The notes beneath the pieces were generated by a model. It was not told the origin of the DNA. It saw only the letters and a list, made by a program, of their open reading frames with translations, and searched no databases. A DNA stretch of 64,000 nucleotides from Pseudisothecium myosuroides (taxonomy: Eukaryota; Streptophyta; Bryopsida; Hypnales; Lembophyllaceae): contig OX637292.1 of the NCBI GenBank assembly GCA_951799445.1, positions 12,217,296 to 12,281,295 of the forward strand. Direction: 5' to 3'. Both the position numbers and the translations under genes were made by a program. This document shows, in pieces, positions 24,434 to 35,418 of the stretch; positions within the stretch are counted from its first letter, which is position 1, and each line of letters opens with the position of its first letter.

Positions 24434-24663
24434 TTAACCCTTGAATGCCGGGCTGGTGACCGTGGAAATCATCCCTTTTGGCATCGGATGACATCATCTT
24501 CTTTAAAAAGCCCAAAATTGTTTACTGGAGGTCAAACTACTATTCATGATTTTCCCCGTCCGCACAAAATTTGGAAGATGAATAGTTGCACTTCTGTCCT
24601 ACATAGGAGATTCTCTTGTCATTCATTGGCCGCAAAACGTCCACTTCGGCATGTAAGGGTTAA
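24434..24663 (+). mobile_element. 230-bp TTAA-flanked MITE (family B)
   Basis: It begins TTAACCCTTGAATGCCGGG and ends CGGCATGTAAGGGTTAA. It is the same length as, and inverted relative to, the copy at 398-627. TTAA bounds both ends. The next CTTTAAAAAGCCC block also matches the degraded copy at 2484-2809. Confidence 0.75.
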
Positions 24664-25336
24664 AGAAGTTGTATCATTCAGAGTGTAATTGGGATCTGCA
24701 ATGAGAGAAGGTATAGGCACCAATCTAGAGAAATAATTGTGTTGCAATCCAAAATACCCCACACCATTCACGACTCCAATTCACTCCATTCACGAGTCCA
24801 ATCCATTATCCATGAGCAAGCACAAAGTATCCAAAAATAATCACGAAGACATCATTTAGCCATTCATGCATGCTTCAAATTTCAGCTTGGCAAATGTTCA
24901 ATGGCCACAAAACATTGCAAAGTGGACCTGGAAGAAAAAGGTCACATTGCAGGTTCATACTAGTCGTGACCACTCTGCAGAACTCTGTTTCGAAGTTAGA
25001 ATAGTAAGCGTATCTATTCCTGTTCAGAGCTCTTTTATTGTCCTTGGTAAGCAGCTTACATTCCTAATCACTTGGTCAGCAGATTGCATTGCTAATCAAG
25101 GAAGCACTAGCTCACGGTGACGAAAGTCACCAACCTGGTCCCGGGACTCAAAGCTTTACGTAATTAAACCTTGACATGTACAGCACCGCAAACATAGCTC
25201 AAGATTATCCGCAAGAAATTACACTAAACGGACTTCTACAATGCATATCATTTCAGTACTTTTTTCCATGCTCATGTATTCATCTTGTTCGCTAGAACCT
25301 AGCTGCAGGATGTGAACATCCAGCAGTCCATGCAGC
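24664..25336. other. Spacer and 3' flank of the EG45-like gene
   Basis: No further gene is recognised. The part nearest 25336 is probably 3' UTR of the minus-strand gene. Short CCATTCACGA(G/C)TCCAAT repeats occur at about 24765-24810. Confidence 0.45.
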
Positions 25337-26373
25337 TTACTGTCCGATATGGCCAACTTCTGTAATGAACGTTTCTCCATCTTCATCATCAAGTGAGGAC
25401 TGAGCGGAATACTCGACAGTGATCACCCCAACGTCTAGATTGGCAATGGTAGAAAAAGCAACATCAGAGAGATCGAAGGCTCGTCCTCCAACGCAGCCGT
25501 TCGGGCAATGATCAATGATTTTCACTGATATGGGTCCATGGCCGTTGCAACCATTCCCTCGGCACTGAACACTGAAGCGCTTGCCACAGTTTTGCCCGTT
25601 GTTCCAGATGTTGTGGCCAGAGCTGTCGCCTCCTGCTGCGAAGAGGCGGTCTTCTGGGAACTGGTTTGGGTCGCTTCCAAAACAAGCCGAGGCTGTAAAC
25701 GTAAGCCACGCGCCACAATTTAATTAGCCATCCTAGAACATGATTCCTCAAACCTCATATTTGTTCAAATGACTCATTTCAGTGAAATTGGTGCAGTTTC
25801 AGTCACTTGTCCGAAACTCAGTTCTATACCGATCCCAGTTTGTAGAGCTTTGGGAACTTGAACATGATCACAATTTTGGCCATAAAACACAACATATTAG
25901 GAAACATAATCATACTCCTCAGTAATATACAACTGATTTTCCATAGAAATTTATTGTTTCAGATCGTTTTAGAGATCTTACAAGATAATCTTCTACATGA
26001 AAGGACTCCAAATCATGGTCACGGTGATCATTAGGAAACCTCCTTATGATACATAGAAAGCCTCTGTACGATCATACTGATAATAGGAAGACCTCCGCAA
26101 GCATCACAAAAGAAGATTCTTCTCATGTTGTAAAAATATTCTAAACCAATCAAATTCTTTTGAAAGATTTGTTCAACCTTCACAGAGGACGCTTCTGCAA
26201 CTAGCTACCAGCTAGTGACTTAACAGCTAATTGCTCTAAAATGGTAAGAACTTACGAATAATTGGGCCTGTGTAGTATGATGCCTGCCCACTGGTCGCTG
26301 CGACCAGCTCCGTGAGCTGCAAGACCAAGAAAGCAGATGCTATCAATAGCACCGTCGGCCTTAGCTGAGCCAT
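25337..26373 (-). CDS. EG45/plant natriuretic peptide-like secreted protein
   Basis: Two exons, 26373-26256 and 25692-25337, join in frame to 157 residues. Residues 1 to about 26 form a signal peptide with a hydrophobic core (VLLIASAFLVLQL), so the protein should enter the apoplast. The rest is a barwin/expansin-like double-psi beta-barrel domain of the EG45 type: PSACFGSDPNQFP, six cysteines (43, 75, 83, 88, 102, 106), VKIIDHCPNGC and FDLSDVAFSTIAN followed by GVITVEY. Related plant natriuretic peptides affect water and ion balance; that role here is inference. Unlike those proteins, which end near the last beta strand, this one continues about 23 residues with an acidic LDDEDGE segment. It lacks the C-terminal expansin domain, so it is not an expansin. 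Confidence 0.93.
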
Positions 26374-26397
26374 TGCTTCAGATCTTCGTATCGCCCT

Positions 26398-26879
26398 CTG
26401 CAAAGCAAACAGTTATTTCTGATTCGGAATTTCGAACGATGCAGGTAAACATCCCTCAATCACCTTCAATTCGTTTGATGAGAATGATAGAACATAAATG
26501 ACCCATAATACGGGGTGCAAGGCCTGCAGGCCTCATAACAAATTTGCAAACCATAGACTAGGAATGCAAGGTCTGATCCTCAAATATACTATGCATTCAT
26601 GTGGTCATTTAGTCACAGAGGATAATTGAGTTAGTGATTTCCTACTGCGAACCTCCAAACAACCGATTTTCTGAAAGTAGAGTACAAAAAATGGAAACTC
26701 TCAATGCTGGCGCGCAACAATCAATAGCAACAATGAGACGATGACCATGCAAATCTAGCTCATTCCAGGTGAGATCAAAATAAGGATTTACAGATTAATC
26801 TCCCTCAGAACTCAAATGCACAAAACGGGAGAGACGCAGGCAAGACTTCCTTCCAAATGAGAACCACGTCAACGTATAC
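26398..26879 (-). other. Probable 5'-UTR intron of the EG45-like gene
   Basis: Downstream of the TATA box on the minus strand is a donor-like GTGCAG/GTATAC at 26879. A TTTGCAG acceptor lies at 26398, only 24 bp before the start codon. No upstream ATG in frame extends the protein. RNA reads would confirm it. Confidence 0.55.
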
Positions 26880-26960
26880 CTGCACACTGTAAATCTCCGA
26901 TTGAGGTATGGCGATGAGACCACTCTGGTGCTTGCAACTGCATGCGAGAGGACACACCCG

Positions 26961-26969
26961 ATATTTATA
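26961..26969 (-). promoter_or_regulatory. TATA box of the EG45-like gene
   Basis: The minus strand reads TGTATAAATATCGGG, an almost ideal plant TATA element. Start of transcription is expected some 25-35 bp further, near 26935, giving a leader split by the intron at 26398-26879. Confidence 0.6.
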
Positions 26970-27013
26970 CACAAGGCCAAGCCCCTTCCCTGGTACCCAG
27001 TAGAAGGATGCAT

Positions 27014-28298
27014 GACGTATATTGTATGTGTATTGTAGCATTAGAATTTAGAAATAAAATGGTAAAGGACCGGCATGTTCAAAATGTGACTGACCATGGC
27101 CATTGAGGAAATTGAAAAATCATTTTCCTAGGCAGTCTAGGAAGGAGATTGCAGAATGCCTGATAAAGACGAGAGAGTGGGACAGTAAGATAGTCAAGGG
27201 TTTCAACTTAAAGTATTTTGTAAGTTGCTGTGCCATGCTCGCTTCCGTCCATGGCCAGTACACTCAGACCTCTTTATTATGAAATCGCTAACGTGATACC
27301 CTGGAACATCCTAGACACTTGTCACATTGATATCGACTGTAGTGCACTTGTTACGGATTCATTCTATGTGAAGTTATTAATTTACATCTATTTTGGAAGC
27401 CAATGCAGGCATGCAGCCTTGGTAATGATGTCAAAGTGTAGTTCAATAATTACGGTAATTGTGCGAGGTTCCTAACGACGTGGTCCATTCTTGGAACTTG
27501 TATTCTGTGGAATGGATAAATCAAGGGTCATTTTTATGTTGATGGCTAATGCACAGTAGCATTTCTAGTAAGGTTAGAATACCTATAATCACCAGTGATC
27601 CAGAATTACCACCTTAAAATCTTAAACAAGGTGCAAGGTACTCATTGATTACTTTAGGAGGATGTGATAATCTATACTATTTTAGAACCATTGAGATAAT
27701 TTCTGAGTTTGAAATCTGGTAAGACTAGAGTTGCATCATTACTGCTTTCACTACGTAAAAACAAACGCTAGATCTTGCATATAGCTAGTGCATTAAGCTT
27801 GTTTTCCATTGCCATCTGCCTTTGCTTAGTTCAACGTGACTTAGAAAATAAGAATCGTTTTGAGCTTTAGTAGACGCACGAGGAGCGGACTTCGAGCCAG
27901 CATCATTGTCTCCAGTATGGAGGTGACGGGGATAGGATAGGAAAGCTAATCGAGTACAAGAGTGAGATCAAAGAGAAGGTGACACGAAAGACAAAGAGAC
28001 AGCGGAGTCAAGTTTAAACAGCGCATGATAATATTTTTTAAGCAGTTCATGAAAACTCACCCACTGCATTGTAATCAAAACATCATTGGAACCTTTGAAA
28101 TAAGTCAGCCCGTGTCGAGAGCATGCATGCGTGGCAGTCAGTGAGGCTTGTTCCTGTAGATTTTCGTGCCTCTCATCTCCCCTGACGAAAGAAATTGTTC
28201 ATTTTTTAAAGGGAGTTGCATGTGGCGAGTAAATTAGTACGGAGTAAGCTTCGAGTGACCTCAGTTGAAGGCCCTGACGTCAGATTGTACATTTCTAA
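27014..28298. other. Intergenic spacer without genes
   Basis: Base composition is mixed. No conserved reading frame or terminal-repeat element is recognised in this 1.3 kb. Confidence 0.5.
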
Positions 28299-28889
28299 AG
28301 GTATGTGCACACTTGGTGTTTGATAACAGCGGTCATAAAATTGTAACACCTCTGACAAAGATGGAGAGGTGCAGGTTTTAAGGAAATATTTTTTTTAAGT
28401 TGGTTTGGGATTGGTTCAACATAATCAAGTTCATCTTAAATTATGAGTCTTTCAGACCTGTGACATAACATTCAGTAGTCATCACAAAGTTTACATGTTC
28501 CTCACCGATGTCCTCATCCACATCATAGAGAATAAAGTAAGCTTCAATACCGAAGTCATTTTCCATTGAAAATGAAATTAATGGCAAAGTGAAGAGGAAG
28601 CTTCATTGACAATTGTGGGAATGAAGGGTGGGACGCCTTTTTTTATAAGGAATTTCATTTTCCATCGTGAATCTTCAAAGGGTATGGGGTAAATGTGAAG
28701 ATGAGAGCTTGACCACTCATTGTCAAAATGCAGGAATTGCATTAAAAGTAGAATTTCAAACCTCAGTTAGGCATATTAGAATAACTTTTTTCAAAAAAAT
28801 TTGGGCTGAAAAAAGGTGGGAAATAAAGTTAAATTTCATCTTCAAAAATGCGTTTGATATTTCAAGCCTCCATTCATGAGTTATGGACA

Positions 28890-29210
28890 AAATTCAAAAA
28901 GGATGTTTGGAAATTTAAAAAAAATGTCCCTTCAAACCAAAATTCTGAAATTTGTTCATAACTTTTGATTGAAGGCTTAAAATGCCAAACGGATTTTTGG
29001 AGATGAAATTTCACTTGATTTACCACCTTTTCTTAGTTCAAAGTTTTTTGAAAAAAAGTATTCTAATATGCCTAAATGATGTCTGAAATTCTACTTTTAA
29101 TACAATTTCTATTTTTGACTTAACTATGAGCGGTTGAGCTCCTACTAATTCCAAATTACATATCCCACATTCTTTGTTCTACCTCCTACCACCCCATATG
29201 CATATAAGGA
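28890..29210 (+). repeat. Interspersed repeat, family E, copy 2
   Basis: It contains AAATTTGTTCATAACTTTTG, CCAAACGGATTTTTGGAG and CTACCACCCCATATG in the same order as at 22693-23030. It lies in the left arm of the outer Harbinger-like element. Confidence 0.6.
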
Positions 29211-30234
29211 GCTGGTCTTCTGAAGTAGTAAAGCAACTAATGAATGCCTTTCGATGCAAGTGAGGTAGTTCATTGAATTTGTTTTGGCGGTGATATGTAT
29301 ATGCCCAAATTTCCTTGCATTGTGAAGCACCGAAGTTTGTGCTCAAGAATCTATAAAATCGGATGATTCTAACTTACATAACATCAACCTGCAATGTCAA
29401 AGAGTTATGAGTAAAGGTATGTTCCCACTTGTCATTAAGCAGCCGGTGGTAGGGTAGTGAGGGCCCAGAAATTTCAGAGGTGTTCCCACCTGCAACCATC
29501 CGTATCCACCGAGCCTACGTGGGTGGCAACATGGAGGAGAAATAACAGCGCTCTTGGAGCAAGTAATGGTAAATATTTTAGTAAGGTACGCCTCTTAAGA
29601 AGTAATTATGAATCTTCTGGAAATGTAGATTTCTTCCTACTTTGGCTGCTGTTACGTACTTGCAGGCTTGGTGGCCCATTAAGAAAGAACCGCATTTGTT
29701 TAGCAGCCGCCATTAGCGGCTACAGGACCGTAAGCCCACCTTTCTGAGAGATGAAGAGGCCTGACGTTTCCGGAGATGTAGAAGCGAGTGTTGGTGAGTA
29801 TTCTGCAAATTTCTAGTGCTTGGAGTATTGCTATCAGTGCGCCAACTGTACGCCATTGAAATCAGCATCAAACTTTGGCGATTCGTGAAGATTTCTTGGA
29901 AGAGGTACGTTGGTTAGCACTCCTTTGCTGGAAGCTCTGAAATTTGAGAAAATCGATAGTGTTGTAGGTGCTTCTCTGTGACGTGCTTCATCGTTCTTTC
30001 ATGTCATTCAGAAGCTGGTATAGCTCGAAGCGTACAGTGACAGTACATACTAGTTACGATTGCAATGTCAACATTGGTCAGTATATTAGAAATGGTTAGG
30101 CACAGCTTCTTTGCAGAAAGAGTGTTCTTTTGCAAATTCAATGTTCATGGCTGCAATTCTCATTAGGAAGTGGTCACTTGATCGTGTTGCAATTTCCATG
30201 ACCAGGTCCCTGCAAGTGTGCGCACCACCACGTC

Positions 30235-32319
30235 ATGGAGAGCCAACAAGTGCCACCTCGACGAGGAGCACCTCTTCGCCCAACAACTGTGCCAGCCGGT
30301 GGTAAGTGAAATTCTGTCACTAGCAACAGCATTGAAGTGTTGGGATGTCCTCACAGCTTGTCCATGATGGTTAGAGGTGATCCTTGAGAAAGCACGCTTC
30401 GATTAGGTTGAGCACCTCCTGCACATGCATAACGATGTCTGCATTAATACTTTGAGAAGACGTTCATTCTCTGTAACGTCATTTTTCCTATATGAAGCCA
30501 CTCCGTAATGTACACGTCCAAATTTGAATAGTAACATCCACATATCAATAGAGCATGAGCGTTCTAATCATTTTAGGAAGAATCGAATGGTTGGGAACAA
30601 CGTCAATGCTGCCCGCCAACAATGAGAAAACCTGCAGACCATCCAGAGAGCCGTCCCATGCCTCTATGACAAGTAGGAAAACAAAGGATTACTTCAACCG
30701 TTGTGTACCTTCATGACCATGTGATGCTCTTCTTGTATTGTACATCGGTTGAATGGCGTGCTATGAGAAAGAATGTGGGATGTTGACATGCCATCCTCCT
30801 TCTGCTGCATGCTCTAACGGTCACCCATACACTGCAGTTTTGAACCGCTTCTGACTCATGGCAGTTGCTAACTTCATCTCCTCGTGAATGCTGGACAGGT
30901 CCAGGGCCTGGCACTTTGGCGTTCACCAGCGTTGCAGGTGTAGGAGCTGCAGGGTCATCAAGGGGAACTCAAGCACCATCTCCTCTTGCTGCAGGTGTAG
31001 GAGCTGCAGCGTCATCAAGGGAAACTCAGTCACCGTCACCTCTAGCGGCACGTGCTGCAGCAGTTGCAGCTGCAGGAAATCCATCAAAACGACCAAGGAA
31101 AGACAGACAACCGAATTGGGTGTTGTCGGAGGTTCTCCTCCTCATTCACTTGAAAAGAGAGCAACACGTGAAGCAGCTAGACACTCGCGATGCTCGTGAC
31201 CTTATGATACCAGACACCAATAAGTGGTCACGCATTTCACAGGAGGTCATGGCCGCCAACATCTCCCCTTGCCTACGAGATGCAGTAGCATGCAAAACGA
31301 AATGGAACCAACTGCTTCCAGATTACAAGAAAATTTCAGACTTTTGCAGCCGGACAGGGAGAAATGTACCTGAGTATTGGCAGCTGTCAACTGCTGAGAA
31401 GAAAACACAAGGGCTTCCACGGCAATTCGCCATCGAGTTCTTCAACGCCATACATGAGTGGTTCTCTGACCGGCCACAAGTGCAACCACCGCATGTTCGG
31501 GACTTTTTGTCACCTTCACACGAGAACTTCCAACATGAGGAGTAGGAGTTTTTAGATGACGGGAACAACGAACCTGATCCGGAGGACGCGGTTGAAGTCG
31601 CCAGGAGTGTCACCTTTGACACTAGCGCTGGCAGCTCCGCTACCCGATCAGCTTCTCAGGACGTCCCCTTGCTAGCAGCATCAGCAGCACCTACTGTAGG
31701 AGTGCGTGGCAGTGCCGGAATGCCCTTCATTGGCGTACCAGCGGGCGTTGTACCCCAAGTTATCAGCTCCTCCGACAACACATCAACAGCTGTTCACAAG
31801 CGCCCTGGGAACACAGCTGTGAGGAGGAAAAACGTTTCAGGTCATACAGTCATCGCAGAGGCAACCAAGGCTACAGGCGCAATCATGGCATCACAAATGC
31901 AAGGCATAGTAGATGCCACCCTTGACGTGGAGCGGTCCAAGATGGAAGTGCAGATGCGACTCTTCACAGAACACATGGCATATCAACGGGACAAGGACAG
32001 ACGTTTGTATGAAACGGCAACAGCTGCTAATGACAATGTACGATTGGCGATAATGAAACAAAGCGAAATGGTCAGCTGCTTGGCGCAACTCACTGCCGTG
32101 TTAGGCAGAGGATTTACAAGTGGTAGCCGTCATGGCTTCGACACTGTACATAATTCAAACCTTGACACCTTCCCTAAAAGGAGTGCTGCTGCAGATATCC
32201 ATGGAGGCTGTCATGGCACAGCGGCTACCCCATCAGCCACTAACAAAGAAAGCAATTCCCTTCAAAACAATCCTCTTGCACCAACAGAAGGAGAGAAAAA
32301 CAAGACTGTACAAGACTAG
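30235..32319 (+). pseudogene. PIF/Harbinger ORF1, Myb/trihelix-type DNA-binding protein, nonsense-mutated
   Basis: I join exon 1 (30235-30301, starting MESQQVPPRRG, donor GGTAAGT) to exon 2 (from 30899, acceptor GGACAG) in phase. The frame then runs to a stop at 32317-32319, about 495 codons, broken by one TAG at 31543-31545. An Ala/Gly/Ser-rich region leads into a trihelix/Myb-like domain: PNWVLSEVLLLIHLKRE, then WSRISQEVMAAN, CKTKWNQLLPDYKKI and RTGRN. The region after the stop keeps coding character, with an acidic LDDGNNEPDPEDAVE stretch and a helical segment around KMEVQMRLFTEHMAYQRDKD. In PIF/Harbinger elements this protein helps the transposase enter the nucleus and bind DNA (family knowledge). 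Without readthrough the protein would end at 237 residues, keeping the DNA-binding domain. Confidence 0.8.
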
Positions 32320-32898
32320 ACAACTAGTTTTGGTGGATGACAGACAGCAATCCTTGAAGTGCAGATGATCACCCGCCTGAGGACACCACGCTCTCCACCT
32401 TCAGCTGTGTCCCTGCAAACTGCTGCTGTACAGGTTTCCGTCCCTGGAAGATGCCATTGTAGAAAATGTTAGTATGTAGTTTAGTTGAGTGCGGCATCCT
32501 TTCAGTGTGAGGCCAGTAGACTTTCTGCAATACTAACTTTATATAGTAGCTAGCGTTCCCTATACTTGGGCGACAAAGTTTTGAAGAGTTTTCATTTCCG
32601 TGGTGACCAGAGGTTCAGCCATTCCTACTGTGCAATCCTCTGTGAACAATAGCACCTCCTATGTACAGTTAATTAAAAAAATTAAAAAAATGACCCCAGC
32701 TTGGTACACGTCTGCTGAATGTGATTAGGAATGGAAGTTTCTGAAAATGTTGTTTGGAAAAGAGTAAAAAGCATTGGAAGCAATAGAAAGCCACAACGTC
32801 GTTTGGAGAGGGCCTAGTCGTAGCACATGTCCACTCGCCAGGCCACAAACAAGATTTTAGTGCAAAGAGAGGGAAGTCAGGGAAACTCACCTTCTAGC

Positions 32899-34266
32899 TC
32901 ACAGTCCACCACGACGTCTTGTGGTCACATACAAACCCAGGTTTGACCTTTTCTGCACAGCTTGGACACCGGGCTGGTCCTGCCGCGGAGGCAATTCTTC
33001 CCTACAGCGCACTCGACCCTCCCGACGTGGGGCTCCTTCTGCATCAGCGTCCGACTGCAAGCCCTCTCTATACAGCACTTGTAAAAACTCCTCCACTTGG
33101 TCATGGGACTGGCGTAGTAATATGTTATATAGGATCGCACAACAAACGATCACGTCAGGTAGAAACGTCAGCTGCAATTCAAACTTCACCAGTAGCTCGC
33201 GAAAGGACTACTTCAGAATCCCGAAGGCGTTCTCCACTACACAACACCCCTTCCGAAGCTTCTTGTTCAGCAGAGTCTCAGACACAAACAAATGGCCGTC
33301 CTCTTTGTGTGGTACCATGAGCCAAGGTAACAATGGGTAACCTAAATCGCCAAGTATGTAAGGAGTGAATCCGTCCACAGCTTGAGTGGCGTCAAAAAGA
33401 TGGCCATGACTAGCTAACTCATACAAGGAAGACCTTCGAAGCATCCGACTATCATTAGTGGAACCCGGCATCCCGACATACAAATCTAAAAAATGCTTCT
33501 CACTATCAACTACAGCCTGGCAGTTCATGCTGTAACCACCGCTCTAGAAATAAAAATAGTCTGCTGCACCGAAACGAGGCTTGGCAATTTAAATCTGTGT
33601 ACCATCAATAGCCCCAATAACAACAGGTAAAGAGCAAAGGTTTGAGAACTTCGCCTGAGTTTCACGAAGTCGTTCTCCAGTCGGCCATGAAATCTCTGAC
33701 CGCAAGCAGTCGTTAATGGCATTGACTACTTCTCGTAGTATTTTGCAGACTGTACTCCTCCCTATTGCGAACATCTCACTGCATATTGTGAAGTTTGCAC
33801 CATGAGTGAGTTTAAATAAAGTGCAGGCTACACGGACAAGAACGGGAATAGCTAACCTGTATGTAGTGTTTTTCTTTTCTATGTGTGGCCCGATCACTGC
33901 AGCCAAAGCAAAAACAACAGGCTTTGTCATACAAAAAATGCTAACCCAACGGCTATTGTCATACTGCTGCAATAGAAAATGGGAGAACCAAGTGGTAGAT
34001 CTGGGCTTCACCCAGTAATTGATTTCATCGTCAAAGACATTGACTGCTGATATCAATCGGAAATTCTGCACAGCAGTTCTCATGAATGATGCCGCATCAT
34101 GAATGGGGCGCTCTTCGCTCTGGGAGAATGACAGCAGCTGGTCCTCCTCATCTTCGTCTACCTGTGGTAATACTGGCAGCTGCAGCACATGCTCAGCATT
34201 CAGCAGCAGTAGCAACACCAAGAAAGTGAAAGCCAATAGTGTATTCGGATTGTTGAAGTCGTCCAT
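32899..34266 (-). pseudogene. PIF/Harbinger DDE transposase, three in-frame stops
   Basis: One uninterrupted frame of 455 codons from the ATG at 34266 matches HARBI1/DDE_Tnp_4 transposases. The helical N-terminal half includes TICSEMFAIGRSTVCKILREVV. The catalytic triad is visible: D221 in GAIDGTQ, D307 in ILGDLGYP and E345 in VVENAFGILK. The C-terminal PDVIVCCAILYNILL block also fits the family. Stops interrupt it at codons 226 (TAA, 33589-33591), 241 (TAG, 33544-33546) and 353 (TAG, 33208-33210), with no frameshift. The last roughly 50 residues are Arg/Glu-rich and less typical. As it stands it cannot make a full transposase. It converges with the ORF1 gene. Confidence 0.88.
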
Positions 34267-35247
34267 CTTTGCAGTGACGAAATGTAGGGACAGTCTCTGC
34301 TAGAAACTACAACAGACGCTAACAATGAGAGTACGCTACAGCAGGGGAAGGCTACCGTCCAAAAGCAAATGAACTCAATCTTGAGGTGAACAACACGAAC
34401 AAGCATAAAATATCACTTCCATTCTATAATTGACTGAACATCTCACTGACGTTTAGGCAAAGTCACTAAACATCTCATGTCGATTCTATAATTGTGTACA
34501 GTCTGAACCTCACCGGTGCAAGCAAAGAGTGGCGTTTCTGTAAAAATATTTAAAATCGCACGGCGGTGTCGCTTCATCCACTGGCTAGCATACAACTATA
34601 TGGACTAAATTGCACAGACAACAATGCTTCCGAATGACCTGTAGCAAAAACACATTAAAACAAGTGTTAGAGTAAGTAGACATGAGAGTGCCATGAAACC
34701 ATGAAACCTGAACCCAATCCCTCTATGATATACGCACTCACTAGGTATGGTAGCAGAACAACCTTTACAGGTTCAATACGAGAAACAACCTGTGCTTGCT
34801 ACACAGTTTTCAGCACCTACTCCACAGACATTGCAACAACTATGAAATGTTAGACCTCTGTATCCTCTTGAAAATCTTGCATAGGGTTAGAGTATAGCCC
34901 TCTGCATTCTCTTAGAAACCTTGTGCACGGTTTATGCCTCTTCAAATTATGTATTAAAGAATTGTAGCTAGAATTCACGACAGTCAATCTAAACACAGAC
35001 GTTGTAGTGCTAACCCTGAATAACTAGGAACCCAGATGAATCCCTCCTGAAAAAAATCAAAATTACAATAGCTGGTAGCAAATCATATAAAAGCCACCTT
35101 CATTTTGCAGCAGATGGGCAACCAGGCTTCCAACGAGTTCATCTGAAAGTGAAGCTTTGTAGCTTTGTGTTATTAGTGAAGCTTTGTGTTAAGAATAAGC
35201 AAATATCACCAATTAAAGAAACAAGAGAAATGAGAGGCGGTACATAC
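34267..35247. other. Transposase upstream region
   Basis: Probable promoter and non-coding DNA of the transposase, followed by sequence of unknown origin. An imperfect repeat ATTCTATAATTG occurs at about 34419 and 34482. No gene is recognised. Confidence 0.4.
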
Positions 35248-35418
35248 CTGCTAGAAGGATGATTGAGCCTTTGAAAGGGTCGAAGTTTGATTTCTTCACA
35301 TTGACAGCTTTCTGTTATCAATAAGCTGGGCAAGCAGAGGCATTAAGGCACCAGTGCTGAGGACCACATCCCTGCGCTTTGGAGAATCACCAGCGACGTT
35401 CGCTAGTGCCCACACAGC
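35248..35418 (-). pseudogene. Captured importin-alpha exon fragment
   Basis: On the minus strand, after an intact TTGCAG acceptor, 40 codons read through [17 protein letters not shown] and LMPLLAQL to KLSM. This is an armadillo repeat of importin subunit alpha, the cytosolic receptor for nuclear localisation signals. The next codons are TGA then RNQTSTLS, a corrupted form of the family's LRNATWTLSN. The unit ends at a CAG/GTATGT donor, giving 171 bp, and has a second stop (TAG) near its end. It lies inside the Harbinger terminal repeats, so it is best read as a transduplicated host exon with intron borders. Neighbouring importin-alpha exons were not recognised. Confidence 0.8.

Noticed and set aside
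32899..34266. Reassigned stop codons as an explanation for the transposase
   Set aside because: The five host genes in the window show ordinary use of TAA, TAG and TGA as terminators, so the standard code applies.
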